DNA of 64,000 bases, from assembly GCF_029714285.1 (NCBI RefSeq), contig NZ_CP121663.1:434001-498000 (forward strand). The letters are read 5' to 3'. A model generated the notes under the pieces. It was not told the origin of the DNA. It did no database searches and was given only the letters and a program-made list of their open reading frames with translations. This DNA is from Rhizobium sp. CB3090. GTDB taxonomy: Bacteria > Pseudomonadota > Alphaproteobacteria > Rhizobiales > Rhizobiaceae. Positions 18,247 to 26,856 of this stretch are shown piece by piece. Both the position numbers and the translations under genes were made by a program. The first letter of the stretch is position 1, and every line of letters starts with the position of its first letter.

Positions 18247-18672
18247 GTGCGTCGGGTAGCGACTTTGCTTCTTCTTACTGGTTTCGCGTACGACACTGCC
18301 TACGCTTTTCAGGAGTGCAATGGACACCCGCATCTTCGTGTGATGTGGGAGAAGCAAATCATTGAAGTCGACGGCACCTTCTTCCAGATGAAAAAGGAGA
18401 AAATCTCCAAGAAGACGGCGCGTCTCGTCGGGCACGACATGGTCTTTGTTCACAATGGTCCCGGTAGCGACACTCTCATTCGGAACGGCGTTTCCACCTC
18501 CTATAGCTGCGCCACCGGCGAAGGTAATGTCGGCCTAAAAAATGCGAATGTGCAGGCATATCAAGGCAACGCATTGATAGAGGACAACTCCGCACCGGCG
18601 GATGCAACCATCTCAGGCACTCGGTCCAGCCCTGCTTCAGGCAGAGGACACGGTGGTGGCAAACACAAGTAG
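18247..18672 (+). CDS. Small secreted or periplasmic protein of unknown function
   Basis: The 141-residue product starts at a GTG preceded by GGAGGG. It has a signal-peptide-like N-terminus (RRVATLLLLTGFAYDTAYA, cleavage likely near residue 20). The mature part has two cysteines (ECNG near 24 and SCATG near 80) that could form a disulfide, and a low-complexity Gly/His/Ser/Lys tail (GRGHGGGKHK). I do not recognise the family. It stands alone between the RND remnant and a toxin-antitoxin pair. Confidence 0.6.
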   Translation: MRRVATLLLLTGFAYDTAYAFQECNGHPHLRVMWEKQIIEVDGTFFQMKKEKISKKTARLVGHDMVFVHNGPGSDTLIRNGVSTSYSCATGEGNVGLKNANVQAYQGNALIEDNSAPADATISGTRSSPASGRGHGGGKHK

Positions 18673-18788
18673 GTGGCTAAAAGTAGCGCGCGCGTCAGCG
18701 CGTATCTCTAGTCCTGAGCTCATCTCGCGCTCATCGCGCTGGTTCGCACTACCCGAAAATTTGGCGATTGGAAACTTCCGTCACCGGT

Positions 18789-19085
18789 TCAGCTCTCAAA
18801 CAGTATGGCCGCATAGTCCATCGCACCGTGCAGCACATGGACGATAACCACCCGCTCCCCATCCACGCGATAGAAAATTAGATAGTTTCCGTACACGCGA
18901 CGCCGGATTCGATGTCGTTCATGCCGAGGCACCAAGGGAAAGCTGAGAGGCGAATCCGCCAGAGCAAAGCACTTGCTGCGCAACTCTTGAACGAAGGACA
19001 GCGCGGGGCGCGGATTGTCTTGAGCAATGAAGTCCGCGATCTGGAACAGATCGCTTTCCGCCTCGGTCGAGAACTCGACCATCAT
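18789..19085 (-). CDS. parE: ParE/RelE-superfamily toxin
   Basis: The 98-residue protein fits the ParE toxin fold: an N-terminal helix pair (AESDLFQIADFIAQDNPRPA), the central HRIRRRVYGNYLIFYRVDGERVVIVHVLHG and a short tail. ParE toxins poison DNA gyrase. Its start overlaps the antitoxin stop (ATGA), the classical arrangement with the antitoxin first. Assignment to ParE rather than RelE rests on the YLIFYRV and VLHG segments and the ParD-like partner. Confidence 0.85.
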   Translation of the reverse strand: MMVEFSTEAESDLFQIADFIAQDNPRPALSFVQELRSKCFALADSPLSFPLVPRHERHRIRRRVYGNYLIFYRVDGERVVIVHVLHGAMDYAAILFES

Positions 19086-19348
19086 ACCGATTTTTCAGCC
19101 TTTTCAGCCAGTGCTCGATACTTGGCTTCTAATCGGTCAAACACTTCCTGGGCGGGTGTTGTGCGACCAGCGTCGGCGTCGGCTAGCCCCCTCGTAATCG
19201 AAGCATCAAGCGCGGCAAGGCGCGTCTCGCGATCCTGAATAAGCCGCACGCCCTCACGCAGAACCTCGCTCTTGGATCCGTAACGGCCCGTATCAACGAG
19301 GTTTTGAACATAGCTTTCAAGCTGCTTCCCAAGGTCAGCACTTATCAT
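19082..19348 (-). CDS. parD: ParD-like antitoxin (ribbon-helix-helix)
   Basis: The 88-residue antitoxin begins MISADLGKQLESYVQNLVDTG and continues YGSKSEVLREGVRLIQDRE, the ribbon-helix-helix signature of ParD/CopG proteins. A long C-terminal helix then contacts the toxin. The ATG at 19348 was chosen over an upstream one because GGAG precedes it and the fold begins there. It should bind its own promoter, in 19349-19499. Confidence 0.87.
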   Translation of the reverse strand: MISADLGKQLESYVQNLVDTGRYGSKSEVLREGVRLIQDRETRLAALDASITRGLADADAGRTTPAQEVFDRLEAKYRALAEKAEKSV

Positions 19349-19499
19349 GCGAAGTTCTCCGTCGTTCCCTTTGCCCCCAAAATAGTGCATTTATCAACTA
19401 TTATCAATTCCACCTGTTAACCTTAGCTTTCTTGAATCGCGCAGTGATGCATCCGACACGACTTCCACCAACGCGGGCTTGCCCAAGACCAGGCGGACT

Positions 19500-21512
19500 T
19501 CAATTTTTATTCGCAGGCAGCGACGTTTTATTCGGTGTCGTGTTGCGCTTCGGCAGGGAGCGCCGATTGTCCACAAGGCGCAAAAGCAAGTTCCGTTTTC
19601 TATCGCCTTGAACAAGATCAATATCGCTGACAAGCTTTGCGCCGCCCTCGCGCCGCTCCAGTGTGATCTTGCGGCTATGGAAGACTTCCAGCTCAGCGCG
19701 ATGTGCGACGCTTATGATGGTGACCTTCGGCAATTCCCGGATCACCATCTCCATCATCTTGTCCTGACTTTTCTCATCAAGTGCCGACGTTGCTTCGTCG
19801 AGCACGATGATATCGGGATTGTGGAGCAGGAGACGCGCAAAGGCGAGCCGCTGCTTTTCGCCACCCGACAATGTCTGGTCCCATGGGGCGTCTTCTTCGA
19901 TCTTGCCGTTCAGATAATCGAGTCCCACCTTATCGAGGGCCGCCTTGATCTCATCCAGCGTCCAGCTATCGGCGGCACTGGGATAGGCGACCGATCGGCG
20001 AAGCGTCCCGGAAGGGATGTAAGGCCGTTGCGGCAACATGAACAGTCGCCTGTCGGCGTGGAAATTGACGCTGCCGTCACCCCAGGGCCAAAGACCTGCG
20101 ATGGCCCGGACCAGCGTGCTCTTTCCGGTGCCGGACTCTCCGGCTACGAGCACCCGCTCGCCCGGTTGGATCACGACCTGGGTTTCCTTGACCACAGCGG
20201 TGCCGTCGTCAAGCGACACGGAGAGATCGTTTAGGCTGACCATCGCATCGCCCTCGGTCTCACCGTGCTTGATGCGTCCCAGGGCGTTGCTCGTTTCCGC
20301 GCGCTCCAGTCCGTCGAGCGACATCATCAGCGAAGCAATGCGCCGTGCGCAGGCGTTCCAATCGGCAAGACGAGGGTAATTGTCGACCAGCCATCCGAAT
20401 GCACTCTGAACGATGGCGAAAGCAGAGGCGGCCTGCATGACCTGTCCAAGCGTCATGCTGCCTTCGAGAAATTTGGGAGCGCAAAGCAAAATCGGCACAA
20501 CTGGCGCAAACAGGCTCGATCCCTGCGACACAAGCGTTGTGCGCATGTGCTGGTGTGCAAGGAGCGCCCATTGCCTGAGCACATTGGCGAATGTCTTGTC
20601 GAGATCGTTACGCTCCTCCTCTTCACCCCCGAGCAATGCGATACTCTCGCCGTTTTCCCGCACATGCGTCAGCGTGTAGCGAAATTCGGCTTCCGCCTGA
20701 TTTTTAACCTCGGAGACGTGGACGAAATGACGGCCGATGACCGCCATCGAGCTGGACGTGATCGCGGCATAAAGGACGGCAGTGATGACAAGGAAGCCGG
20801 GAACGACGACTGTCCAACCTGCGGCCGTCAGAGTGAGGGCTCCGCCGATCGTCCAGAGCACCAAGATGAAAGTCGAGGCCGACAGAAATGCGGAAACGAC
20901 GCCGGCGATGAAATCGACCGGTGATTCCGTGGCAATCCGTAGATCCTCCGAGATGCGCGCTTCGGGGTTCTTGTGGTCGCCGCCGATGAGGTTCAACTGA
21001 TAGTAACGACCGTTTGCGAGCCAGCGCGCGATAACCCTGGCGGTGAGCCAAGAACGCCAACGCCGCTGGATCATCATGCGGATGTAGACTTGGATCGTGA
21101 CAAGGGTGACACTTCCGAGCACGAGGGGCAGGAATATGGCGCTCAGAAAATAGACGGTGTGGGCATTGCGTTGTTCTATGGCGTCGAAAATTGCACGATT
21201 CCAGATATTGATCCCATACTGGAAACCGACATTGGTGCCGATGAGGATCAATAGCCCGATCGAGCACGGCCAGGCGAACCAGTCGCCGCTGCGGCCCCAA
21301 TAACCGCGCGCGCTGATCCAGAAGCGCCTGAGCAAATACCTCCTGCGCGCCAGCTCGGCCTCCTCAGGCGTCAGCTTTGGATCGGGTTCGATGACATTTG
21401 GCGGCGACGCGACCTCGACAGTCGATGCCTTCTCTTGGCGCGACTTCCCGGCACCGTCCCGTTCGGTGCCGTCGACCGATTTCGGGTTGGATTTAGCGTC
21501 GATCATAAGCAC
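19500..21512 (-). CDS. BclA/YddA-type ABC transporter (SbmA/BacA-like membrane domain fused to ATPase)
   Basis: The 670-residue protein joins an ABC_membrane_2 (SbmA/BacA-like) domain at about 50-400 (NVGFQYGINIWNRAIFDAIEQRN; YYQLNLIGGDHKNPEARISEDLR) to an ATPase domain at about 430-640. The ATPase has Walker A GESGTGKST, signature TLSGGEKQRLAFARLL, and Walker B IIVLDEATSALDE. Proteins of this build in rhizobia (BclA in Bradyrhizobium) import antimicrobial and nodule NCR peptides. The first 50 residues are charged and low in complexity, so a later start is possible. It is a single-gene unit. Confidence 0.87.
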   Translation of the reverse strand: MLMIDAKSNPKSVDGTERDGAGKSRQEKASTVEVASPPNVIEPDPKLTPEEAELARRRYLLRRFWISARGYWGRSGDWFAWPCSIGLLILIGTNVGFQYGINIWNRAIFDAIEQRNAHTVYFLSAIFLPLVLGSVTLVTIQVYIRMMIQRRWRSWLTARVIARWLANGRYYQLNLIGGDHKNPEARISEDLRIATESPVDFIAGVVSAFLSASTFILVLWTIGGALTLTAAGWTVVVPGFLVITAVLYAAITSSSMAVIGRHFVHVSEVKNQAEAEFRYTLTHVRENGESIALLGGEEEERNDLDKTFANVLRQWALLAHQHMRTTLVSQGSSLFAPVVPILLCAPKFLEGSMTLGQVMQAASAFAIVQSAFGWLVDNYPRLADWNACARRIASLMMSLDGLERAETSNALGRIKHGETEGDAMVSLNDLSVSLDDGTAVVKETQVVIQPGERVLVAGESGTGKSTLVRAIAGLWPWGDGSVNFHADRRLFMLPQRPYIPSGTLRRSVAYPSAADSWTLDEIKAALDKVGLDYLNGKIEEDAPWDQTLSGGEKQRLAFARLLLHNPDIIVLDEATSALDEKSQDKMMEMVIRELPKVTIISVAHRAELEVFHSRKITLERREGGAKLVSDIDLVQGDRKRNLLLRLVDNRRSLPKRNTTPNKTSLPANKN

Positions 21513-21611
21513 GAGAACGGCTTAAAAATAGAAAGGTTTCATGATGCCGGTCTCGAACATGGCACTGGAGGGCTCGTCGAGAAAATGAGGCCGCCGCCGC
21601 TGGAGCTCACA

Positions 21612-21628
21612 AGACCTCTACGAGGTCT
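21612..21628 (-). terminator. Hairpin after the ferredoxin reductase gene
   Basis: A perfect 7-bp stem AGACCTC/GAGGTCT with a 3-base loop lies 27 bases past the reductase stop codon. It has no T-run, so termination is only possible. Confidence 0.4.
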
Positions 21629-21654
21629 CGATCAACCCGAACAACAGCAGCCTG

Positions 21655-22896
21655 TTACGCAGCTCTTGGCAGCAGAGATTTGAGGTTCGTGTCAGCGGCC
21701 AGCGCCTCGATTGGCGGCGTGATCCGCTTTGCGATCAGCATCTCGCTCAACTTGATGTCCTTGGCAATCCTGTTGCCGGGACCGATGCCGCTTGCTGCTA
21801 CCAGCCTCCGAGTGTCATCGAGATGAAAGAGAATAAACACACCGTCGCTCAAGTCTCTTCGAACCACCATGCGTCCTTCGTCGACGAGGCCGGCGATCTG
21901 CAGGGTATAATCGAACTGATCGGACCAGAAATAGGGAACGGCGTCGTAGCTGCGGGCAGCGCCCGCCAAATTCGCCGCTGCAAGGATACCTTGATCCTGC
22001 GCGTTGCGCCACGCTTCCAGGCGGAGCCGGCGTCCGCCGTATAGCGAATGCGGGAAAGAGCAGCAGTCGCCGGCGGCGTAGATATCAGCCACCGAAGTTT
22101 CGAGGCGTTCATTGACGGCAATGCCGTTGTCGAGGGCGATACCAGCTTGCTTGGCGAGTTCCGTGCGTGGTTGTGCGCCTATGCCAACCACGAGCACGTC
22201 CGCTACAACCTCGGTTCCGTCCGAGAGCGAGATGCTGACACATTGTTCGTTGGCATCGATGTCGCCCACCGCCACGCCGCATTTCACCGCGACGTCATTG
22301 CGCTGGTGCAGGGCGGTGATCGCGGCGGCAATGGGTTCGGGCACACCGCGTTTGAGTATCCGCTCCTGGCTTTCGATCACCGTGACCCTTGCGCCACGGC
22401 TGCGTGCCGATGCGGCGACCTCCAGGCCGATGAACCCGCCACCGAGCACGGCCACATGCATATCACCGCTGATCCAGGGGCGAAGCGCAAGCGCATCGTC
22501 GATCGTCCTGAGATAGAGTATCCGCCGGGTCGCCGGAATGTTCGGCAGGCGCCTGGGTATAGCCCCCGTCGTCAGCAGCAATTTGTGATAGGGCAACGTT
22601 CGGCCGTCCGACAAGGTTACCTGTTTGCCAGCGGCGTCGATGGTGCTCACCGACGCGCCGCCGATATGCTGGATCGCCCGTTCGCTCAGCACGATCTCGC
22701 TGAGAACGGCGGGTGCCTGCGGCGTTGTGGCGGCAAGCAGCACCTGCTTGGAAAGAGGTGGCCGCTCGTAGGGGAGGTAAATCTCATCGCCGATGAGGGT
22801 AATGGGATGGGCGTAGCCGTTTTCCCTCAGGCTCAAAGCCGCGCGTGCGCCGCATTCGCCTGCGCCGACGATGACGATGCCCGCGTCGTCGCTCAT
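21655..22896 (-). CDS. FAD-dependent ferredoxin reductase (MocF-like)
   Basis: The 413-residue protein has an N-terminal FAD Rossmann motif IVIVGAGECGARAA, a second NAD(H)-binding motif HVAVLGGGFIGLEVAA near residue 150, and the FAD-binding segment VADIYAAGDCCSFP. It belongs to the rubredoxin/ferredoxin reductase group serving Rieske ferredoxins. Its ATG at 22896 overlaps the Rieske ferredoxin stop by four bases, so the pair is coupled: it takes electrons from NAD(P)H to the ferredoxin, which feeds the hydroxylase at 24587. In rhizopine catabolism the same set is MocD, MocE and MocF. Confidence 0.88.
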   Translation of the reverse strand: MSDDAGIVIVGAGECGARAALSLRENGYAHPITLIGDEIYLPYERPPLSKQVLLAATTPQAPAVLSEIVLSERAIQHIGGASVSTIDAAGKQVTLSDGRTLPYHKLLLTTGAIPRRLPNIPATRRILYLRTIDDALALRPWISGDMHVAVLGGGFIGLEVAASARSRGARVTVIESQERILKRGVPEPIAAAITALHQRNDVAVKCGVAVGDIDANEQCVSISLSDGTEVVADVLVVGIGAQPRTELAKQAGIALDNGIAVNERLETSVADIYAAGDCCSFPHSLYGGRRLRLEAWRNAQDQGILAAANLAGAARSYDAVPYFWSDQFDYTLQIAGLVDEGRMVVRRDLSDGVFILFHLDDTRRLVAASGIGPGNRIAKDIKLSEMLIAKRITPPIEALAADTNLKSLLPRAA

Positions 22897-23210
22897 GCTC
22901 CGATTCCGATCATGATGCGATCGCCATCCAGCTTGACCGGATAGGTTCTCAGATTGACGCATACCGGCGCACCGCGAGCCTCGCCCGTCTTGTAGCTGAA
23001 GCGTCCGTTGTGCTTTGGACATTCGATGATGTCGTCCATGACAAGTCCGTCGGCCAGGTGGATCTTCTCATGGGTGCAAAGCCCATCGGTCGCGAAATAT
23101 TCGTCATCCGGGCTTCGGTAGATCGCGAAAGTTCGTCCGGCGTGATCAAACCGGACGACGTCCTCCTGATCGATATCGTTGGCGGCACACGCCTCGATCC
23201 ATGTCGTCAT
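22893..23210 (-). CDS. MocE-like Rieske [2Fe-2S] ferredoxin
   Basis: The 105-residue protein has the Rieske cluster ligands CTH near residue 45 and CPKH 16 residues later, with the spacing expected of a soluble Rieske ferredoxin. The ATG at 23210 is preceded by GAGGAGG. It should shuttle electrons from the adjacent reductase to an oxygenase. Rhizopine catabolism uses the same family (MocE). It is divergent from the LacI regulator, with 213 bases between. Confidence 0.88.
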   Translation of the reverse strand: MTTWIEACAANDIDQEDVVRFDHAGRTFAIYRSPDDEYFATDGLCTHEKIHLADGLVMDDIIECPKHNGRFSYKTGEARGAPVCVNLRTYPVKLDGDRIMIGIGA

Positions 23211-23396
23211 TTCTTGCCTCCTCGCTATTGCCCGCCCACGGTTTGCCGCCGTGCGCAAAGGTGTCGCCTTACTGGAGGTGCATCGCGCCGGATTCCGCGC
23301 CCAACGGGCGTTGAGCCTTGATCGCGCTCAGCTTTTCCTCCCTGAACACCATCCACCATGCGCGAAATAGCGCTTCACATTCCACTGCGATTATGA

Positions 23397-23411
23397 TCAT
23401 TTTTCATCAAA
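23397..23411. promoter_or_regulatory. Candidate operator of the moc-like locus (site 1)
   Basis: On the minus strand this reads TTTGATGAAAAATGATCA, with the TGAT/ATCA ends inverted. It matches sites at 25691 and 26839 in TTTGATGAAAA plus a TCA five bases later. It lies just before the LacI gene's ribosome site, where a bound repressor would block its own expression, and it is also in the region serving the divergent ferredoxin-reductase pair. Confidence 0.55.
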
Positions 23412-23423
23412 GGGAGGAACGGA

Positions 23424-24461
23424 ATGAAGAAAGCCCGTTTGATCGACATCGCGGCCGCCGCAGGCGTCGGCATCGCAACTGTCGAGCGCGTTCTCAATGA
23501 GCGAGGAGGCGTCAAGCCGCACACTGCGGAAAAAGTCGTGCTGGCGGCAAAGCGGTTGGGGTACAAGGGAGTGATCCCAAATCTCTATCGCGGAACGATC
23601 CGCATCGAGGTGATCCTGGTCAGACCGGAGTCGCCGTTCTTCAGCAGGCTCAATCGCGCGTTTGAACGGATTGCGGCCTCGCTCGACAGTTCCATCACCG
23701 TGCACAGAACCTTCGTCGAGGAGAATGATCCCGAGAAATTTGCCGCACACATATCCAACAGCGCTATTCGCCGCCACGCCCTGATTGTTGTTGCCCTCGA
23801 CCATCCGAAAATCAGGGAGAGCCTGGACCAGGCTCGAAAAGCCGGTATCGAAGTCGTCCAGATCGTGTCCTATACGGAGGGCAGGGACGATGTGTTCGTG
23901 GGTATCGACAATTATGCCGCCGGACGAACCGCAGGCTTTTATATGTCACGAATGCTTCGACCTACCGCCGGAAGCATCGTTGCCATCTGTCATAGCTGGG
24001 CCTATCAAATTCATAAGGAACGCATTCGCGGCTTTTCCGATTATCTCGCTGCCCACGGCAACCCAGCGCATCGGTTTTCGGAGGTCGTATTCGGCTTCGA
24101 TGACGATGTGAAATCCGCAGAAACGCTCACCCAGACGCTACGCCGCGGTACAGATGTTGTCGGCATCTATACGGCAGGTGGTGCCAATCTCGGGGTTGGA
24201 TCGGTTCTTCAGCGCTACCGGCAGCAGGAGAAGAGGGAATTCCTTTGGATCGCGCATGAACTCAACGACGAAACGCGCCGCTTTATCGTTTCAGGGCTGA
24301 TGACGCTTGTACTGGATCAAGCTCCGGAAACTCAGGCGAGGCGTGCACTGGACACCGTCCTTTCGAGAATGGGTGTCATCGACGTGCCCGTCAGCCGGGA
24401 TCCGGTCCCATTCCTGACCTATACAGCGGAAAATATCGGACATTTTTCGCCGCCAACCTGA
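23424..24461 (+). CDS. LacI-family transcriptional regulator of the moc-like locus
   Basis: The 345-residue protein has a LacI-type helix-turn-helix at residues 6-50 (IDIAAAAGVGIATVERVLNER, with the hinge region AAKRLGYKG) and a periplasmic-binding-like sensor domain (FVGIDNYAAGRTAGFYMSRML; ETQARRALDTVL). It sits between the ferredoxin/reductase pair and the convergent hydroxylase, and a sugar-binding protein gene follows. The ligand may therefore be an inositol-like or other sugar-like compound. GGGAGG precedes the ATG. Confidence 0.9.
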   Translation: MKKARLIDIAAAAGVGIATVERVLNERGGVKPHTAEKVVLAAKRLGYKGVIPNLYRGTIRIEVILVRPESPFFSRLNRAFERIAASLDSSITVHRTFVEENDPEKFAAHISNSAIRRHALIVVALDHPKIRESLDQARKAGIEVVQIVSYTEGRDDVFVGIDNYAAGRTAGFYMSRMLRPTAGSIVAICHSWAYQIHKERIRGFSDYLAAHGNPAHRFSEVVFGFDDDVKSAETLTQTLRRGTDVVGIYTAGGANLGVGSVLQRYRQQEKREFLWIAHELNDETRRFIVSGLMTLVLDQAPETQARRALDTVLSRMGVIDVPVSRDPVPFLTYTAENIGHFSPPT

Positions 24462-24471
24462 AGGACAAAGT

Positions 24472-24501
24472 GGAGCCTGCGAAGGAGGGCTCGCAGGCTC
24501 C
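24472..24501. terminator. Bidirectional terminator hairpin between convergent genes
   Basis: A perfect 11-bp stem GGAGCCTGCGA/TCGCAGGCTCC with an 8-base loop lies between the end of the LacI gene (24461, plus) and the end of the hydroxylase gene (24587, minus), a position suited to ending both transcripts. There is no long T-run. Confidence 0.6.
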
Positions 24502-24586
24502 GGCATTTCCCGCTTTCAACAGGCCGCTGAGGCGGGGGGAGATAGTTGCACGACCGGGACGATTCCAGACGCGCTTGGGCCTTGGA

Positions 24587-25621
24587 TCAGCCAGCGGCTC
24601 CAGAACTGCGCGCCCGCTTTTCGGCATATTTCTTTGCCCGCTCCATAAACCGTTTGTTCATGCGGTCTTCGGCCTCTTTCGAGCCGTCGTGGAAAGTGCC
24701 GAACCATTTGTCGAGCGGGATGACGCCGTCGGCGTAATTGCACTCGAAAAACTTGTGATGCAGGTAATGGTCGTAGGCATGGGTATCGATGCCGGTATCA
24801 TCTGCGATCACGATCTTGTCGAAGCCTGCATGACCAGGGGCAGGCGCAAGGGCCGCATGGGTCAGATGGAAGAGGGCATGGATCGGACTGGAGGGTACGA
24901 TCCAGTGAATGAGCACGCCCGAGAAATACAACAGATGCTCGACGGGGTGCATCGCCAGACCGGACCAAGGGCCGGGATTGACGTTGTTATGATGCAGCTT
25001 GTGAACGGTATGATAGAGCGGCGGCCAGTGAATGAGGCGATGGACCAGATAGAAGTGCAGGTCGCGGAAGGCCGGGACCAAAAGCATCACCACAGCGCAG
25101 TAGACCGGATGTTCGGCAAAATCGACATAGGGAATGACGCCGTTCGCGAAAGCCCATAGGGTCAGCACTTCGAAGGCCGTCCAAAGCGGTACCCCGCTGG
25201 CGAATGTCCAGATCACATTGTCGATGGTCTGATTGCCGAAGAGAAATGCGGAATTGCCCTTTGAAGGCCACTTGCCGTTATATTTGAAACTCGTGCCCTG
25301 CTTCTTCTGCATGTAAAGCCGCAGATGAAACGCACCGAAGAACAGGAAGACGAGGATGGCATTGCGCGCCAGAAGATAGCCGATCCAGCCCGGTTCAAGG
25401 GTCTTCATCGTCTCCATCGAGGGTGTTGCATAGAACCACAGCAATGTTGCGACGACTGCGTAGACAACATTCCAAGGCATGAGGTAGCCAGGATATCCAA
25501 AAAACCATTTCAGGAAGGCGACCGGTTGCGCCGGCCAGATGAAGACCGGGGGATATTTGAGGAGTTTGTTGGGCTTCCAGTCTCCTCGTTTGTCGCGCGT
25601 GCCGTAGAGCGTGTCGTCCAT
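24587..25621 (-). CDS. Membrane di-iron hydroxylase, sterol desaturase/FA hydroxylase family (MocD-like)
   Basis: The 344-residue protein has several hydrophobic segments and the histidine-box set of the FA_hydroxylase superfamily: HFYLVHRLIH, HTVHKLHHNN and HYLHHKFF, which bind two irons. HPVEHLLYFSG adds another conserved histidine pair. It should hydroxylate or O-demethylate a substrate with electrons from the Rieske ferredoxin. In rhizopine (3-O-methyl-scyllo-inosamine) catabolism MocD is the oxygenase of a MocDEF set. The substrate here is not proven. The C-terminal 40 residues are rich in charged residues. Confidence 0.82.
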   Translation of the reverse strand: MDDTLYGTRDKRGDWKPNKLLKYPPVFIWPAQPVAFLKWFFGYPGYLMPWNVVYAVVATLLWFYATPSMETMKTLEPGWIGYLLARNAILVFLFFGAFHLRLYMQKKQGTSFKYNGKWPSKGNSAFLFGNQTIDNVIWTFASGVPLWTAFEVLTLWAFANGVIPYVDFAEHPVYCAVVMLLVPAFRDLHFYLVHRLIHWPPLYHTVHKLHHNNVNPGPWSGLAMHPVEHLLYFSGVLIHWIVPSSPIHALFHLTHAALAPAPGHAGFDKIVIADDTGIDTHAYDHYLHHKFFECNYADGVIPLDKWFGTFHDGSKEAEDRMNKRFMERAKKYAEKRARSSGAAG

Positions 25622-25690
25622 GTGTTGTGTCCCAGATAACGGAATTTATGCGATCAGTCTCACCGACGTCGGCGCGAAACGACAGCACAG

Positions 25691-25710
25691 TTTTGATGAA
25701 AATTACTCAT
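25691..25710. promoter_or_regulatory. Candidate operator of the moc-like locus (site 2)
   Basis: The sequence TTTTGATGAAAATTACTCAT lies 70 bases before the hydroxylase start codon. It shares TTTGATGAAAA and TCA at fixed spacing with sites at 23397 and 26839. Confidence 0.55.
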
Positions 25711-25754
25711 GGCCAACGGTGAGGCGTTCGCCGCACCATTTGGCAGGGTGGGAA

Positions 25755-25773
25755 GGGAGGCCGCCGGCCTCCC
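25755..25773 (-). terminator. Hairpin after the sugar-binding protein gene
   Basis: The stem GGGAGGCC/GGCCTCCC with a 3-base loop lies about 58 bases past the stop codon of the binding protein on the minus strand. There is no T-run. Confidence 0.5.
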
Positions 25774-25830
25774 AATGTGTCAAACCACGATGGCCTGTAT
25801 TGCTGGTGACAGGAGATTGCGGGATTCGGC

Positions 25831-26760
25831 TCAGTTGAGGTGCTCGAACTGGCTCATGTTCTCGTTCGTCACCAGCTTGAAGGGAATCCAGACTTCCTTG
25901 TCGATCTGGTCGCCCTTGATCGCCTTTAGCGCGGTGTCGACGGCGCCTCGACCCTGTGCCTTGGCATCCTGGAACACGGTGACCTTGAGATCGCCCGCTT
26001 TCATTGCCTGAAGCGCGTCGGGCGTGGCATCGATGCCTGCAACGAGCGTCTTGTCGGTCGAGGCGCCGCCACTCTTGAGCGCGGCGATTGCGCCAAGCGC
26101 CATCTCGTCATTGTTGGCGATCACGGCATCGAATTTCAGGCCGCTGGTCAACCAGTTCGAAACAAGGTCGGCGCCGTCGACGCGACTCCAGTTGCCGACC
26201 TGCTCGCGAAGGACCTTGATGCCGCTGCACTCACCGGACTTCAGGACGTCATGAACGTCAGCAGTCCTCTGCCGTGCCGCCTGGCTGGTGAGGTCTCCGA
26301 CCATGATGACGATGTCGCCCTTTCCGCCCAGCATGCGACAGACCTCCTTAGTCTGCAGCGTTCCGGATTCGGTTTCGTTCGATCCCACGAAGGCCTGCTT
26401 CTTACCGAGGCTCGAGAGATCGGTGGGTTGGATATTGACATAGATCAGCGGAATGCCCGCCTCTTCGGCGATTTTGCTCATCGCCGGCGTGCCGTCCGAA
26501 TCCACCGGATCGACGATAATGGCCGATACGCCGCCGGCTGCGAAGTTTCGGACCTGGTCCAACTGCTTGTTGACGTCATTGGCGGCATCTTCCACCTGCA
26601 GATCGATGCCTTTGGTTTTGGCATAATCCTGCATGCCGTTGGCAATCAGGGTTTGGAAATTGGTCGTCAGGTAGCCCATCGAAACGCCGATCCGGTCGGC
26701 GGCATAGGCTTGCGACGACAGCACGAGCACCAGCGCAGTTGCGCCAAGAAATTTCAGCAT
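25831..26760 (-). CDS. Sugar ABC transporter substrate-binding protein (RbsB/MocB-like)
   Basis: The 309-residue protein starts with a signal peptide (MLKFLGATALVLVLSSQAYA) and continues as a type I periplasmic binding protein of the ribose/inositol group (GVSMGYLTTNFQTLIANGMQ; DPVDSDGTPAMSKIAEEAGIPLIYVN; VIANNDEMALGAIAALK; VAGIDATPDALQAM). GGAGGAG precedes the ATG at 26760. No permease or ATPase gene is adjacent, so it must borrow a transporter. MocB, the rhizopine-binding protein, is of the same family; the resemblance is family level. Confidence 0.9.
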   Translation of the reverse strand: MLKFLGATALVLVLSSQAYAADRIGVSMGYLTTNFQTLIANGMQDYAKTKGIDLQVEDAANDVNKQLDQVRNFAAGGVSAIIVDPVDSDGTPAMSKIAEEAGIPLIYVNIQPTDLSSLGKKQAFVGSNETESGTLQTKEVCRMLGGKGDIVIMVGDLTSQAARQRTADVHDVLKSGECSGIKVLREQVGNWSRVDGADLVSNWLTSGLKFDAVIANNDEMALGAIAALKSGGASTDKTLVAGIDATPDALQAMKAGDLKVTVFQDAKAQGRGAVDTALKAIKGDQIDKEVWIPFKLVTNENMSQFEHLN

Positions 26761-26838
26761 GTTCTCCTCCCAGGAAACAACGACCCAATCGGTCGCCCGA
26801 AAAGAGTTAGCGATAGCCCTGGTTAGCGTCCGAGAGTA

Positions 26839-26856
26839 TTTTGATGAAAAAACCTC
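26839..26856. promoter_or_regulatory. Candidate operator of the moc-like locus (site 3)
   Basis: The sequence TTTTGATGAAAAAACCTCA lies in the 228-base divergent region between the sugar-binding protein (minus) and the TIM-barrel isomerase (plus). It aligns with sites at 23397 and 25691, so one regulator could control both genes here. Confidence 0.55.
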
